The position numbers were made by a program, and so were the translations under genes. 64,000 nt of DNA from Podocnemis expansa (lineage: Eukaryota > Chordata > Testudines > Podocnemididae): contig ML682005.1 of NCBI GenBank assembly GCA_007922195.1, forward strand, positions 28,135,183-28,199,182, written 5' to 3'. The notes beneath the pieces are model-generated. The model was given only the letters and a program-made list of their open reading frames with translations, had not been told where the DNA came from and did no database searches. Below are positions 21,573-32,880 of the stretch, piece by piece; position 1 is the first letter of the stretch, and every line of letters begins with the position of its first letter.

Positions 21573-21645
21573 AGTTGCACCCCAGAAAGTATATACAGTA
21601 TGTCAGAAAAGCCTCTCAGCCACATATAACAAGTTCAGATACAGT
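21573..21645 (+). repeat. 73-bp direct repeat, copy 1
   Basis: It matches 23090-23162 at 72 of 73 bases; the only difference is A/G in 'cacatataac' against 'cacatgtaac'. The flanks of the two copies are unrelated. Confidence 0.95.
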
Positions 21646-21792
21646 GTGTCCTCCCTTAACCTTATTAAAGAATTTACAAGGTTAAATAAAAAATTGATTT
21701 ACAAACCTTCTCCTAATTACGTGTCAGAGTGTGCCTGGCTGCTAGATTGGTATGTAAGAAAAAGGAGTTTATAAGAAGCTTCCTTCCCTTGT

Positions 21793-22539
21793 CAATTTCC
21801 AAAGGGGCAGCCATGTTAGTCTAGTACAGCAAAAAACCAAAAAAACCCTGAAAAATAAGGAGTCATGTGGCACTTAAAGACTAACAGATTTATTTATCAC
21901 ATGAGCTTTCGTGGGAGAAAACCCACATTGTCAGATGCTTTGAAGATGGTGGAACTTACAGAATGGAATGAAAATAAGTGCAAGGGAGTCAGCCTTCCCA
22001 GGGTTTGAACCTAAACAACTGCTCTGATTTGCTGTTACTGTATGACTTGATCCTAGTGTAGGCACCCTGCATTTTAGGGGTCTCTGTAATCAAGTAGGAG
22101 GTTAACATTTAAGCAGTTTCTATGTGCTGTAAGTTTCCCACTGAGGGACTACAACTCCCATGATCCCTTGGAAGAGGGAGAGATTCCTGGTCAGGGAGGC
22201 TGTCTCCTGCCCGGGGCCTACCCCTCTGCTTGCAGCCTAGGGGACCCTCTCTCCCTCTTCCAAGGGATCATGGGAGTTGTAGTCCCTCAGTGGGAAATTT
22301 ACAGCACATAGAAACTGCTTAAATGTTAACCTCCTACTTGATTTCAGAGGCCCCTAAAATGCAGGGTGCCTACACTATGTTTTACACTCCCTTGCATTTA
22401 TTTTCATTCCATTTTGTAAGTTCCCCCATCTTCAAAGCATGTGAGAAAGTTGGATTTTCTCCCACAAAAACTCATGCAAAAAATAAGTGTTAGTCTTTAA
22501 GTGCCACACGACTCCTTGGTTTTTTTTCTTTTCTTTTCT
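21793..22539. mobile_element. Composite Penelope fold-back carrying an inner MITE
   Basis: The left part is a reversed Penelope tail (outer terminus 'tttccaaaggggcagcc', then the 'agactaacagatttattt' block). The right part is a forward tail. The MITE at 22035-22375 interrupts the forward part, and the Penelope sequence reads on across it when compared with the copy at 57.9 kb ('tgatttgctgt', 'gacttgatc', then 'tgcatttattttc'). The 9-mer 'ttcccttgt' flanks the whole unit (21784-21792 and 22540-22548). The result is two nested palindromes about 747 bp long. Confidence 0.85.
22035..22375. mobile_element. MITE with inverted arms of about 130 bp
   Basis: The arms start 'gtgtaggcaccctgcattt' on each side and run through 'ctacaactcccatgatccc' to 'gaagagggagaga'. 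They differ at only a few positions, so the copy is fairly young. TA lies at each edge, so a TA duplication is possible. The loop of about 75 bp is GC-rich ('ctcctgcccggggcctacc'). No coding capacity. It is inserted in Penelope sequence. Confidence 0.82.
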
Positions 22540-22548
22540 TTCCCTTGT

Positions 22549-23089
22549 GCCATTTACACACTAGGCACACTTGACTGAAGTGACTTCACCCAGATTGACA
22601 TAAGGTTAAAAGAGGGGGTTCACTCTCCCTGCTCTAAACAGACCACTGGAGCCAGATAGGTAAAAGAGAAGCCTACTTCGCTCTCTGAAAATATGGAGCA
22701 GTGGAAGGGTTTTGGGGTGGTTCAGCTCTGCATCCCCCGTCAAGCACAACAAAGTTGTAAGTGTGTTCTGGTAGAGAATATTCTATGTTCATCATCTAAG
22801 CAACTGTCTCCTCAAGCAAATGTTTTTATTTAAAATATAAAATTCTACCTATCTCAAAATCTCAGTTCCAAAGTATTAAAAATATCTAATGGTCACAACT
22901 AAAATATATTTGTGACCTAAGAACCGCTCAATGTCAGTTGGCAAGAGGGTTACAGGAATACTTTGATTCTGATAGGTACATTCTATTTCACCAAAAAATG
23001 TCATATGAGGTTGCAAATGAAAGCCACTGTTACACTGGACATTATATCACTGTGAAATATATGTGCAGGTTCTATGTAAGGAACTACAT
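22549..23089. other. Unannotated DNA between fold-back and direct repeat
   Basis: No gene or known repeat is seen. Confidence 0.45.
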
Positions 23090-23162
23090 AGTTGCACCCC
23101 AGAAAGTATATACAGTATGTCAGAAAAGCCTCTCAGCCACATGTAACAAGTTCAGATACAGT
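23090..23162 (+). repeat. 73-bp direct repeat, copy 2
   Basis: Copy of 21573-21645 with one mismatch, 1.52 kb downstream in the same direction. Confidence 0.95.
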
Positions 23163-24069
23163 ATTTCTTACTGAAACTATTTTCTTAAAGTCAGTCAAGA
23201 CATTAGTCACTAGCAGAGGAAAAGAACAGATTTTTCTTCGGAAAGGAGGTAAAAATGTATATCAGGATGTAAATTAAGCATTGTATGTTAACAAAATGGA
23301 CACTTACTTACATATAATCAGATGTTAATGAAGAGATATGAAGTTAATAGGAAAGTGGCTTACAGAAAAAAACAAATAATGAAAGTTAATTCTGTCTAGA
23401 GGTCAGACAATGAATTTTGTGAGTCTATGTAAAAGGCAAACAAATCATCTTCTAATTCTTCACCTAGAAAGAAAATGGGCAATGCATACATGAAAACATG
23501 ATGTCCACAAACTTGAAATGCTGCAAAAGACTGTGGGTGAGACAAACTTCTTCAAACAGGAGGTTCATCTGTTAGTTAAGTTTAGTCTCTAGAAAGCATG
23601 TTATGATTTTCTTTTATATGTAAACTGTTGTTTCCAAGAGACAACCACCATCACTTGACTCAAGTCATTGATCATAAACATATTCTTATTTTCATCGTAA
23701 ATATACCTAAGTGCTGTGATACTAAGCAGAGGTCCTGAGCTGAATCTTCCAAGATAGCATGCATACTAATCTCCTAGGGACAGGAGATTTTGAATTTCCG
23801 TAAGATGCCAGTGACAGGGCTTGGTATCACAGGGAAACTCTCCAAAGGTACTTGGGAGCAGCAGCCCAACTATTGGTCACATGCAAGAAAACGTAAGGGC
23901 TGGTGTAGCTTAGAGGAACGTGCTTGAGCAGTTGAAAGGCTACCAGTGTTAGAAAACTGACACCCATTTAGGTATAAACAAGAAATCCCTTATACTGGAA
24001 GCAGGGAGTAACAAGATGACTTACTGGCCTGAGTGCACCAAGAACTGTCATAATATTAAAGATCTCTTA
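23163..24069. other. Unannotated DNA, no gene seen
   Basis: AT-rich with only short frames; no repeat recognised. Confidence 0.45.
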
Positions 24070-24073
24070 AAAC

Positions 24074-24585
24074 TGTGTGCAGTTCAGGTACTCAGTGTAA
24101 GTCTTGAAAGGTCCCTCCAAGAAGGATCAGGCAATACAGACAACACTGAAGAGGTTTATTTACAGTACTGGTACTGGGAACACTGAACAAAATAGTATCA
24201 GCTTCAAAATGGAAGTAGCATGGCAATTATTTATATACAGAGGCAGCTTGTTTACTGGTTTAAACTAGTTTTCCGAACACTTTGGGAAAAACAACTCCAT
24301 ATATGGGAAGAGTGTCAGGGTGGTGGTGAGGGGTGCTCTTAACAGGTTAGGAAATACTAGCTTCCATATAAGGCAAGGGAGGGAGAGGGTTGGCTAGGTG
24401 TATGTGACCTGAGACATACATGGAATGGAGGCAAGGGGGTGAGGGGTTTGATAGGTGTATGCGACCTGAGGCATGCATGAAATGGAGACTGTACATTTCA
24501 CAGTAGACAGCCTGCATGTTGCCTACACAGACACCCTCTGTGCTCATGAGGCCTGGCTTGCTTGCTTATCCTAACAGCAGAAACA
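24074..24585 (-). mobile_element. Probable solo LTR, minus strand, AAAC duplication
   Basis: It begins TG and ends CA. AAAC lies outside both ends (24070-24073 and 24586-24589), a 4-bp duplication as in class I endogenous retroviruses. On the minus strand the order is two tandem copies of a 57-bp unit in the upstream part, a TATA box 'tatataaata' near 24235, AATAAA near 24152, and a short U5 of about 60 bp. This is a coherent U3-R-U5 layout. No gag, pol or env sequence is nearby. A 4-bp match can occur by chance, so the borders are provisional. Confidence 0.62.
24362..24475 (-). repeat. Two tandem 57-bp units in the LTR upstream part
   Basis: 'taggtgtatgtgacctgaga' at 24395 recurs as 'taggtgtatgcgacctgagg' at 24452. 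The preceding 'ggcaagggagggagaggg' and 'ggcaagggggtgagggg' also align. Tandem units upstream of the TATA box are typical of LTR enhancers. Confidence 0.7.
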
Positions 24586-25019
24586 AAACTATGGGAGCCA
24601 AACAATTCCAGGTAGGGGGAGGCATTCTGTCTACTTCATTCACTAGTTAGTAAAACCATAAAATCTGGGTAGCAGGATGCAGTTCCTTGTGATCAACCCC
24701 AGGTCTCCCCCTGGACACAGTCTTTGACATTAACAAGAGAACATTTTTTTTTAAAAAAAGGAGCTCGAAGCCCACTGGCCATTTTATCATCTATTTTCAC
24801 CTCCTGTCTAGATGCAGAGGTAGGTTAAAATTCAAACTATCAGGAAGAGAATACATTTCCAAAGAATTACCTATAAATAAGTTCCAAAAGATATTGCAAT
24901 TCTGCAAGGTTGGCCTTGTACAATCATTGGGCATTTATATCCAGCCTAATCTGCATACCAACAACTACTACTTGTGGTCCACCAGGTGGACTGAGGTATG
25001 TGCACAGGAGAGAAGTGTT

Positions 25020-25980
25020 CTGATGAATGTTGTTCTGTGTCCAGCATGGTGTCTGTTTGGTTGCATGCATGGGTGTCTATATGCGTGTTTCTTCAGGACA
25101 ACCCCTGACTCACACCTTTGACTGGAGACTAATTAACCCAATGATCTGGATCCTGGCTTGGGTCTTTAGGAGGAACTGAGTTAGCCTGGTGATCCTAAGC
25201 AAACATGTTCCTTTGGTTAACACTTTGGGTTACCTTTGATCAAATCTCTAGTGAGGACTCAGTTGTCTTAGTGATTTGGAGCCTAGGCATACCCTATGTG
25301 CAAGAGTTAAACTGAGCCAATGAAGGTGCCAAGGTAGGCTTTATTGCAACATAGCACAATGGCAAACACCCTATGTCAACAGATTTGTTGGCTGAACTCA
25401 TGTTCTCAATGCAACAGAACAGCTTAACTGATGGCAGGACCTTCTGTCACTTCCTTCAGCTGCACAAAATCTGGGCTTCTATTCTTATACCCTACACAGA
25501 CCTACTGACTCAGACCCCTTTGGTATCCAAATTTACCTTAGTTGATCCAAGGACCCCTTTTTTGATGCCACCCATAAATTTGATGGGTTCACACATCACT
25601 GGACATCTCCATCCATCAAGGTGTCAGGTTCAACTGAAGCATTACCTTTATCTCTGTGGCACTAGGCTGATCCAACACCACCCTTCTCAAGGTATTTATT
25701 CCATTCTTTTATACTTATTATTGCAATTTCACTTATTTCTTGCCATTTTTGATGAAGTTGAATTTTTGCAACCTACCTCTTGTCAGCTTAACCATATGTT
25801 TAATTCAGGCCCACTTTTTGGATCACTTTGCCTCTCTTCCAAAACTGTAAATTAACTGCTATTCCTATTATTGTGGTGTTACCCAAGGGACCAAGTCAAT
25901 GATCCAGGCCCCATGGATTAGGCACTCCAGAAATACTGAGACCGCTCCTGTTCCAGAAAGCCCACAATTTAAGATTTACA
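25020..25980 (-). mobile_element. LTR-like candidate, minus strand, borders unsure
   Basis: In reverse, a TATA-like 'gggtataagaata' near 25490 is followed about 140 bp later by AATAAA near 25341. The part after it has three loosely similar blocks ('gagactaattaaccc', 'gaactgagttagcct', 'gactcagttgtctt'). A TGAA pair at possible borders is not convincing. The 160-codon plus-strand frame at 25373-25855 lies inside and has no recognisable domain. Confidence 0.35.
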
Positions 25981-27593
25981 TGAAACAAGACAAGGTAATT
26001 AAATAGAGAAACTAGAAAAAAGCGCTGCGTAGAAAACAAGACCACCACAGGTGTGTGTCTGTGTGTACATTAATTAGTCATAACAAGGGGCTCAAATCAA
26101 AAGCCTAATATAGCCAGATGGCAATGATTTAGAGTCATCATGATACAAGTCACTTCAAAGGTGGGATTTTAACAGGGAGAAGGTGATTAATAATTTACAA
26201 ATCCCTACGAATAATACTAAGCCATTTTTGAGCTTTTTGATCTGAAGATCTCAATGTGTTTTACATTGCAACAAAAATACTATCCTCTTTTCATGGTTGG
26301 GAAACTTAAATCACAGCAACTTATCTGGCTACAACACAGCAGATCAGTTTCTCCTGGTGTTCAGACCTGCACCCCATCCATTGGATTATACTGTCTTTCT
26401 ACTAATGTGGTACATTAATGTTCATCAGATCCTTGAAAGAGGATAAATTTTACCCTGTAGCTCATTGAAGACTCTGAGCAATCCCGCAGAACCCAAAGTT
26501 CAATCCCAGGTCACATTCCCTAATTGTACCAGCAACGGGAGCTTGAAATCCAACTTCCCTTGAAATGAAAAAGCTCTTCTGACAGCTCTATGAGCCAAAT
26601 ACATGCTTTGTTCCAGATCTTCTAATAATTAAATCACAGTCTTGGTAGAGATGCTGAGGGGTCAGTTACTTCTAACAGGATGAACAAAGGTGGATTCAAT
26701 CAAGGGGCAGGTAAAGTGGGCCACCAGTTCTGACTTTTGTTTTGGGCTCTCTCCAACTTGCTGCATAAGGTTTTTACAACCGCTACACTTGCAGATGAGA
26801 CTGAGGTACAGATTGTACCACTGACTTTTCAAATTAGCACCTTTTATTTTCAGGCATTGAAATATACATTTTTTAACTCCTGTTTTATTTACAGTAGAGT
26901 CATGTATTGACGTCAATCCTCCTTTCACTGCCATTTCTACATTTAAATTCTCAGCACATTTATCACCTAATTTTTAAAGATGCTGAGTGCCTGTAGCTCT
27001 CATTGACTTCAGTGGGATTTGTGAGTATTCAGCACTTAAAACCATTGACACTTGTGTGGAAATCTATTAACAAAGGATGATGCTGGCCTTCATTTCCCAT
27101 TTTGAAGTGGGGACTTCTTTTCTTTCCTCAGAATAATTTCAGTTTGAGTATTTTGGGTTGACTATGGCAATGTTGTTAAAGCATCATGAGACATGAACAA
27201 TGTTATATAAATCAAACAATAATAATAATAATAATAATAATAATGTCTGAAGGAAAAATCAAAGGATAAGAAAAAGTCTCATGCTGGTAAAAAAATTACA
27301 CTTAGATATGGGAAAGACCACCTACAGTTAATGAATGGGTTATGGTATTAGCAGAAGCTGAATCATATAAGTGACTTACATTTATTGCACAAGATAACAG
27401 AAAAAAAAGAATCAACAATTTGTTGTCCTCCTTAGCTGATTATATTAATTTGTGCCCTGAAAATACTGGGCTAAAGAGATTTGACATACAAAAAAGGATA
27501 TGCAAGACAATACAAAATATTTCTTTCCCCAGTTCAGTGTTATATTTTGTTATTTCTTCTTTCACATTCGTCACTTTGTCTTTTCATATAATG
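25981..27593. other. Mostly unannotated; SINE-like remnant near 26215-26410
   Basis: 26215-26410 ('gatctcaatgtgttttac', 'gttgggaaacttaaatcacagcaactt') resembles the conserved part of an old amniote SINE/MIR-like family. An (AAT)n run follows at 27218-27244. No gene seen. Confidence 0.4.
27218..27244. repeat. (AAT)n microsatellite
   Basis: Nine uninterrupted AAT units. Confidence 0.97.
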
Positions 27594-27601
27594 CCATAGA
27601 C

Positions 27602-27790
27602 CAGTGGTTTTCAAACTTTTTTCCTCGGGACCCAGTTGAAAAAAAAAATCATTTATGTCTGCAACACAACAACTGTAGCTTTGAGCAGTGCATTCCAGTT
27701 TTCTGGGAGTGGCAGCAGGGTGCTCCACAACCCAATACCTGACATCTGTGATCCAGTACTGGGTCCCGATCCGTGGTTTGAAAACCACTT
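27602..27790. mobile_element. hAT-type MITE
   Basis: The left end 'cagtggttttcaaac' and the reverse of the right end 'aagtggttttcaaac' are inverted repeats. The flanks 'ccatagac' (27594-27601) and 'caatagaa' (27791-27798) match at 6 of 8, consistent with an aged hAT duplication. It is 189 bp long and non-coding. Confidence 0.82.
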
Positions 27791-28080
27791 CAATAGAACT
27801 TGATTTTTTAAGCTTTTAAGCACAAGAGTAATTCCAGTGACTTCAACTGGATGAGTTACTTAAGTAATTTAATGTTAAGCACATAATTTGTTAAAGAGGA
27901 GCATAGTCAACACACTACTATAAAATTCTGATGTATGCAAAGTTATGTTATTAAAAATCACTTCTGTACAGAAAGCTGCAGCATTTGAAATTGTGCTGCG
28001 TAAATGTGGAGTTTGATTCTGCCCACATGTCTGTTTAAATTGGAAGTAACCCCAGCAAAGTATAAACCTACAGTAAATCA

Positions 28081-28560
28081 AACAAACAAGGAGTCCTATG
28101 GCACTAAAAGACTGACAAATTTATTTTTTGTATGAGCTTTCATGGGAGAAAATCCCACTTCCTCAGATGCCTTGAAGATGGGGGATCTTTCAGAATGGTA
28201 GAAAATAAACGCAGGGAACTGTAAGTCATAGGAACAGGTCACACTGTAACAGCAAATCAAAACAGTTGTTAAGATTTAAACACTGGGGAAAAGCATACAG
28301 AGGGAGATGAGGTCAGATCACCTGTTGCAATGCAAGAAAAATCCAATGTTCCAATTAAGACCTGAAACAATGCAACCAAATTTACAAATGCATTCAATTT
28401 CAATAGCTTCCCTTTGGTGCCTTGATTTAGTATGCATCTATATGAGCACAACAATTAACAAATCCTTAACTGAGTGATCCAGAAGATTGAAATGCTGATC
28501 CACTGGTTTTGGACTGTTGAGATTTCTGCTAAATGGAATCAGAACCAGAACAGTAAAAAA
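28081..28560 (-). mobile_element. Penelope-like element, 3' part with protein remnant
   Basis: Read on the minus strand it follows the copy at 57.6-58.05 kb over nearly its whole length: 'aaaaccagtgg', a degraded 'ggatttgttaat' region, then peptide QREAIEIECICKF (QRETTELEFICRF in the other copy), a stop, 'tgatttgctgt', and the tail 'gtgggattttctcccatg...caaggactcc'-type block. Unlike the fold-backs it has a single orientation. Many substitutions; dead. Confidence 0.8.
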
Positions 28561-29073
28561 AAGACACCTAATAGTTCTGTCTGACACTTTATTTGTGTGG
28601 GAAAACTAAGAAATTCTAGGACTCCTCCATGGAACAATTAAAATGAGAGAAGAACGGAGTTGCACTCACACTGCTATGTTATTCCATTATGCCAGTCTTT
28701 ACCATAGCCTTTGATTCCCTATGACTGTCGACTTTGATTAGCTAACACATTTCAAAGAGTTTAAAGTGTGCCTATGTTAGGCTCAAAATCATGTTTAAAG
28801 CTACCCTATTTCTCAGGCATGATCTGTTCTCCAAGTGTGACCAAGCTCCACTCTGACTCTAGCCAATGCTCTGGGTCCTTCACTATTATGAGCACTGATT
28901 TTTCCTCACAAATAAAGTTGAAATTTGATAGATCATTACTAAATCTTCTTGAGCCATCATTATCCGATGTTCAGGAGTCACACTAAACGGACTAAAGTTC
29001 CTTTGGATTAAGAATTGGATTTATAGCAGGGGTGAGAGGGCAAAACACAGGAAAAAATATATACTGGTGGAAA
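28561..29073. other. Unannotated DNA, no gene seen
   Basis: Short frames only. Confidence 0.45.
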
Positions 29074-29240
29074 GACTCATAGACTCTAAGATCAGAGGGG
29101 ACCAATATGATCATCTAGTCTGACCTCCTGCATAACGCAGGCCTCAGAACCTCACCCACCCATTCCAGCAATAAGCCTAACCTATGACTGAGTTATTTAA
29201 GTCCTTGAATCATGATTTAAAGACTTTTAAGATACAGAGA
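29074..29240 (-). mobile_element. CR1 LINE 3' tail
   Basis: 'gactcatagactctaagatc' followed by 'gaccaatatgatcatctagtc' and 'cctcacccacccattcc' is the reverse of the tail that ends the CR1 at 38936. It is 5'-truncated and contains only untranslated sequence. Confidence 0.85.
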
Positions 29241-30755
29241 AAAAAGAGGTAACAGAGATTCTTCATATGTATTATATAGTTCATGAGCCTTGAAGGAAAT
29301 GCTAAATCCTTTCTTTTTGTTCTTATGAGAGAATAACTTGAACTAAGCAACTTTAGTTTGGGTATGAGCCCACATGGCCAGCAATGGAAGAAAATGAGTG
29401 GATACTCACAAAAATGAGTATTATATTAATTTTTCTGATGCTATAGATGGTTGAACCATTTGTAATTTTTTCTATAAACCCCTTTTCTCACTGTGTTCTG
29501 AGGATGAAAGTTTGTCCGCAAAATGTCTGATTAGAAAAATTCTCCTCCATTCTCCACATTTCTGTATTGAAGAACAGTGGTATGAGTATTCAGAAAGCAG
29601 AAATGAAAAAGGAACAGAACATCTCTAAATAACCCCCAAAGACTTGGAAAATATACTAGCCCATTTGGCTCATCTAAGAAGTTACAGAGGTCACCAAAAT
29701 TGATCTGACAGGGTCTGAGCAGATAGAGAGAGTTCATAGGAGTCAAGGTTTCAACAAAAAAAATCAAACAAAACAAAACAAGATAAAAACAACCAAACAA
29801 AAAACCTCTAGCATTTCTGTCTAGAATTAGGAATGTGAGCAACATGATTCCAGCTTGACTCAAGTTTCTGCTCACATTCCTTTTATTCAGTTTGGATGCA
29901 ATAAACTCCAAAATTCAAATACAGAAGCAACCCCACATTTCTGTGTATCCAGAGCTCCCTATCCTGACCTCAGAGCAGCAAATAGTTCCAGCTCTCACAG
30001 CCATAACTCTGACCATCCTGCAGACACTGTGCCTAAATAGGCCAAACTGTACCTAATTAGCTACCAGCTGGGACTGTGTCCCTGAGCCAACTCTAAATCC
30101 TTTGGGGGAATTAACTCCAACCATCTATGCTGCTCTTTAGCTCAGTAAGGCCGTCTCCTATGAGCACCATTGGGGAGAAGTGTGCATGGAAGAATCCTAC
30201 TGATTCAGACAGCTGATTCCTGTTCAGATCCTTCCCCAATGAGGAGGGCAGGAAGAACTTGAAGCAGCCATCTTGCACAGCGTGAGTGAGTGTCCTTTCT
30301 AACAGGTAGTAAGGGAATGGCCCTCCACCAAACCTTCCTCCCCACCCTGGGTTTTCTTTCAGGCCCTGTCTGTGACTTAGGTGCCAAAACACCTCTGTCT
30401 CCCCAGTTTGGGCACTTCAAGCTCAGGTATGCACCCCACAGGAACCTGACTTAGTGCCCGTCTCTGTGAGAGGGGCAGCGATTAGCATGTGCTCCTTTGG
30501 CTAGCCATTCTAATTGCTTAGGTTAAGTAAAACCTTGCTTAGCATGCTGACTTTGTGGATCCCATTCAAAGAGCTCTCTTTCCACTGATTGTGAAGGCAC
30601 CCTAGGCACCTAACTCAGGTTTTGTAGATCTCAGTGTTGCTCTGTGATTTGCTAGGAGTCTGACAGTTACATGCCATGCCCATGAGTTCCCAAATGCCTA
30701 AGACCTTTTGGACGCATCAGGGCCAAAGTGAGCATATATTCTGTAAAGTTCATTA
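29241..30755. other. Unannotated DNA, no gene seen
   Basis: Short frames only. Fragments such as 'taggtgcc' and 'caccctaggcacctaactcagg' near 30370 and 30600 resemble worn dispersed repeats, but I cannot assign them. Confidence 0.4.
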
Positions 30756-30759
30756 AATT

Positions 30760-31320
30760 GTTCTGTCCTATTATTTGTATTATAGCAGTGCCTAGAGGAC
30801 TCAGACTAGCTCAGGACTATATGGTGCTAACGACTGTACAAGCATACATTGAGATGCCCTCTCTGCCTCAAAGATTTTGCAGTTGAAACAGAACAGAATG
30901 GAAAAAATAGATGCACAGCAAAGTGAAGTGACTTGTAGACAGGGTCATCTGTAGGTGTGGGTGGGACCTGTTGGGTCCCTCCCTCCCACCACTGGAAGGG
31001 CAGGCACCCTTGGCCAGGGGCCGGTTCCAAACTCCCACCCCACCCCTGGGCCGACTGGTCCACTAATGGTAGTGGGGTAGGACATCCTGGCCTAGGGGGC
31101 AAGCCACATGCTCCCACCCCACTCCTGGAATGACTTGCTGCTGCTGGCAGGAGGGGGGAGGCAGCATGGGATCTGACAAACTGTGGGTTGGTCACCCTGC
31201 CTGCCCTGCCAGGGAAGGCTTTACCTGTCCAAGGTTGCACAGAAGGTCAACAGCTGAATTAGCAATAGAATTCTTACTCCCCATTCCCTGTCCAGTTCTC
31301 TAACCACTAGACCTCATTGT
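30760..31320 (+). mobile_element. Old SINE-like repeat split by a GC-rich insertion
   Basis: The host parts are 30760-30931 ('gtattatagcagtgcctagag', 'ggtgctaacgactgtacaagc', 'aagtgaagtgactt') and 31225-31320 ('gtccaaggttgcacagaagg', 'ttctctaaccactagac'). They read as one amniote SINE-type unit. Between them is about 290 bp of GC-rich sequence with two related blocks ('ctcccaccccacccctgg' and 'ctcccaccccactcctgg'). No clear duplication marks the insertion, and the inserted family is not recognised. Confidence 0.55.
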
Positions 31321-32880
31321 TTTTTGCCTGCCACTTCAAAATGTCTGCTATTAAGCCTATATCAAATAGCACAATTAAGGGATTGAAGACTAAGATTAGA
31401 AAGCCATTATCACACCTAAAACAACAGATGAGCCACTTGACTATTATTTAAAAAAAAAAATCCCCTCTAAGTGGTGGGTGCGTATATATAAACAACTTTG
31501 TGTGAACTTCAAATATGTCATCACTGAGATCTTCTAGGTCTTTAAAAAGGCTGTTACAAGGAGGGCAGTTAGTTTCCAAGCCCATTCAATTTATGGCCTC
31601 TCAGACATTCCAAAGGAGCCATCAGTGTACATCAGTTATATACTTTTAACCTTTACAAGCAGCTAGCATGATAAATGGGATGAATCCTTTTCCACTGTTG
31701 TTGTAATTTATATGTGAAAATAAACAGACATCTTAAATTGTTTTTTCAATAGACAGAAGAAATCTGACTGACTGCATTTTCACATATTTTATTCTTGCTA
31801 TGTCTCTCTAACCTAACACTTAAGTATATTGTACTTAAGCTAGGGGGGGGAAAAATAAAAAAAAAAACTATTCAGCATTTTCCAGAAAATAAAAGAGGGC
31901 TTCTGTTAAATTGCAAACATGCATTAGTCATTTAAAAGATTAAATGGGTTAGATGTTATTTGTACTGTACAGTTGGAACCTTGTTTTCAGATCTTCATGA
32001 GGTGTTTAAGTAATAAGATATGATAGACTATGTGGGAGTCCCAATTAATATTTTACTTTGGGTGAGCAGCACTCTCAGTGTGGATATTAATCAGCTCTAC
32101 CATAGGGTCTAAAGTGTCTTAGTGACATTGGACTATCTTCATTTGTAAAGAGTGTTTAAAAACATGAAGTTAAATAGCATTAAAAATAATGTCTCTATCA
32201 TAAAATGTAGTTAAAGAGTTATTTTGAACCAAAATAAAGTAACAACACAATGTAACACTGTTTCCAGGTTGCTAATTCATTTTCTTCTTTTACAGCATGC
32301 TTCCAGACAGTCATATTGCTCCTTCTTTATTGTTCTGGAGTCAGAATTCCCATCTTCCTGTAAACAGCATTTCTGACTAATCTGACTTTTCTGGACATTT
32401 CTGCACATGATTTAGTCCTGTTTTTCTCTGCTCCTGCAGTTTATAGCTTCACTGTCTAGGCATTTTCTAGTGGCCATGGATCTTCCTAAAGATGTCATTC
32501 AAGCATAGCCTGAGTCATTTTTAGGTACTTTACAGTCAGGTATGAGGGCTGTGTCTGTCATAAAGAGCTTACATTTAAAAGGCAGTGTACATATATGAGA
32601 TGGGACATAAGGTGACAAACTGAAGTATTTCTAACTGATATAGAACACACATAGGATTGGAATTGGTTTCTCACTCACCTCCCCCCCCCCCCTTTTTTTT
32701 TTTGCTGTTGTAATTTAATTCATTCTTGGAGCTAATGAGTGCTATTGAATAGAATGATTGCATGACATTTATGGGAGAGCGAAAGGGCAAAAAAGAAACT
32801 AAAACACTAAAACTCCAGTCCTAGCTACAGGAAGCAGCACTGAACATCAGAGCATCGATAACACTTAGGGGAATGGTAAG
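31321..32880. other. Repeat-poor interval, no gene seen
   Basis: Apart from homopolymer runs (A near 31450 and 31855, C then T near 32682-32703) I recognise no mobile element. No exon can be supported. A long repeat-free stretch in this repeat-dense window is a candidate for conserved non-coding sequence, but this cannot be tested here. Confidence 0.4.

Noticed and set aside
25121..25290. Regular tandem array of 'gactnagtt..gtgat' blocks
   Set aside because: Three loosely similar blocks are unevenly spaced (about 50 and 83 bp) and weakly matched; not a true array.
25373..25855. 160-codon plus-strand frame
   Set aside because: No domain, no conserved block, and it lies in an LTR-like region read on the other strand; likely chance.
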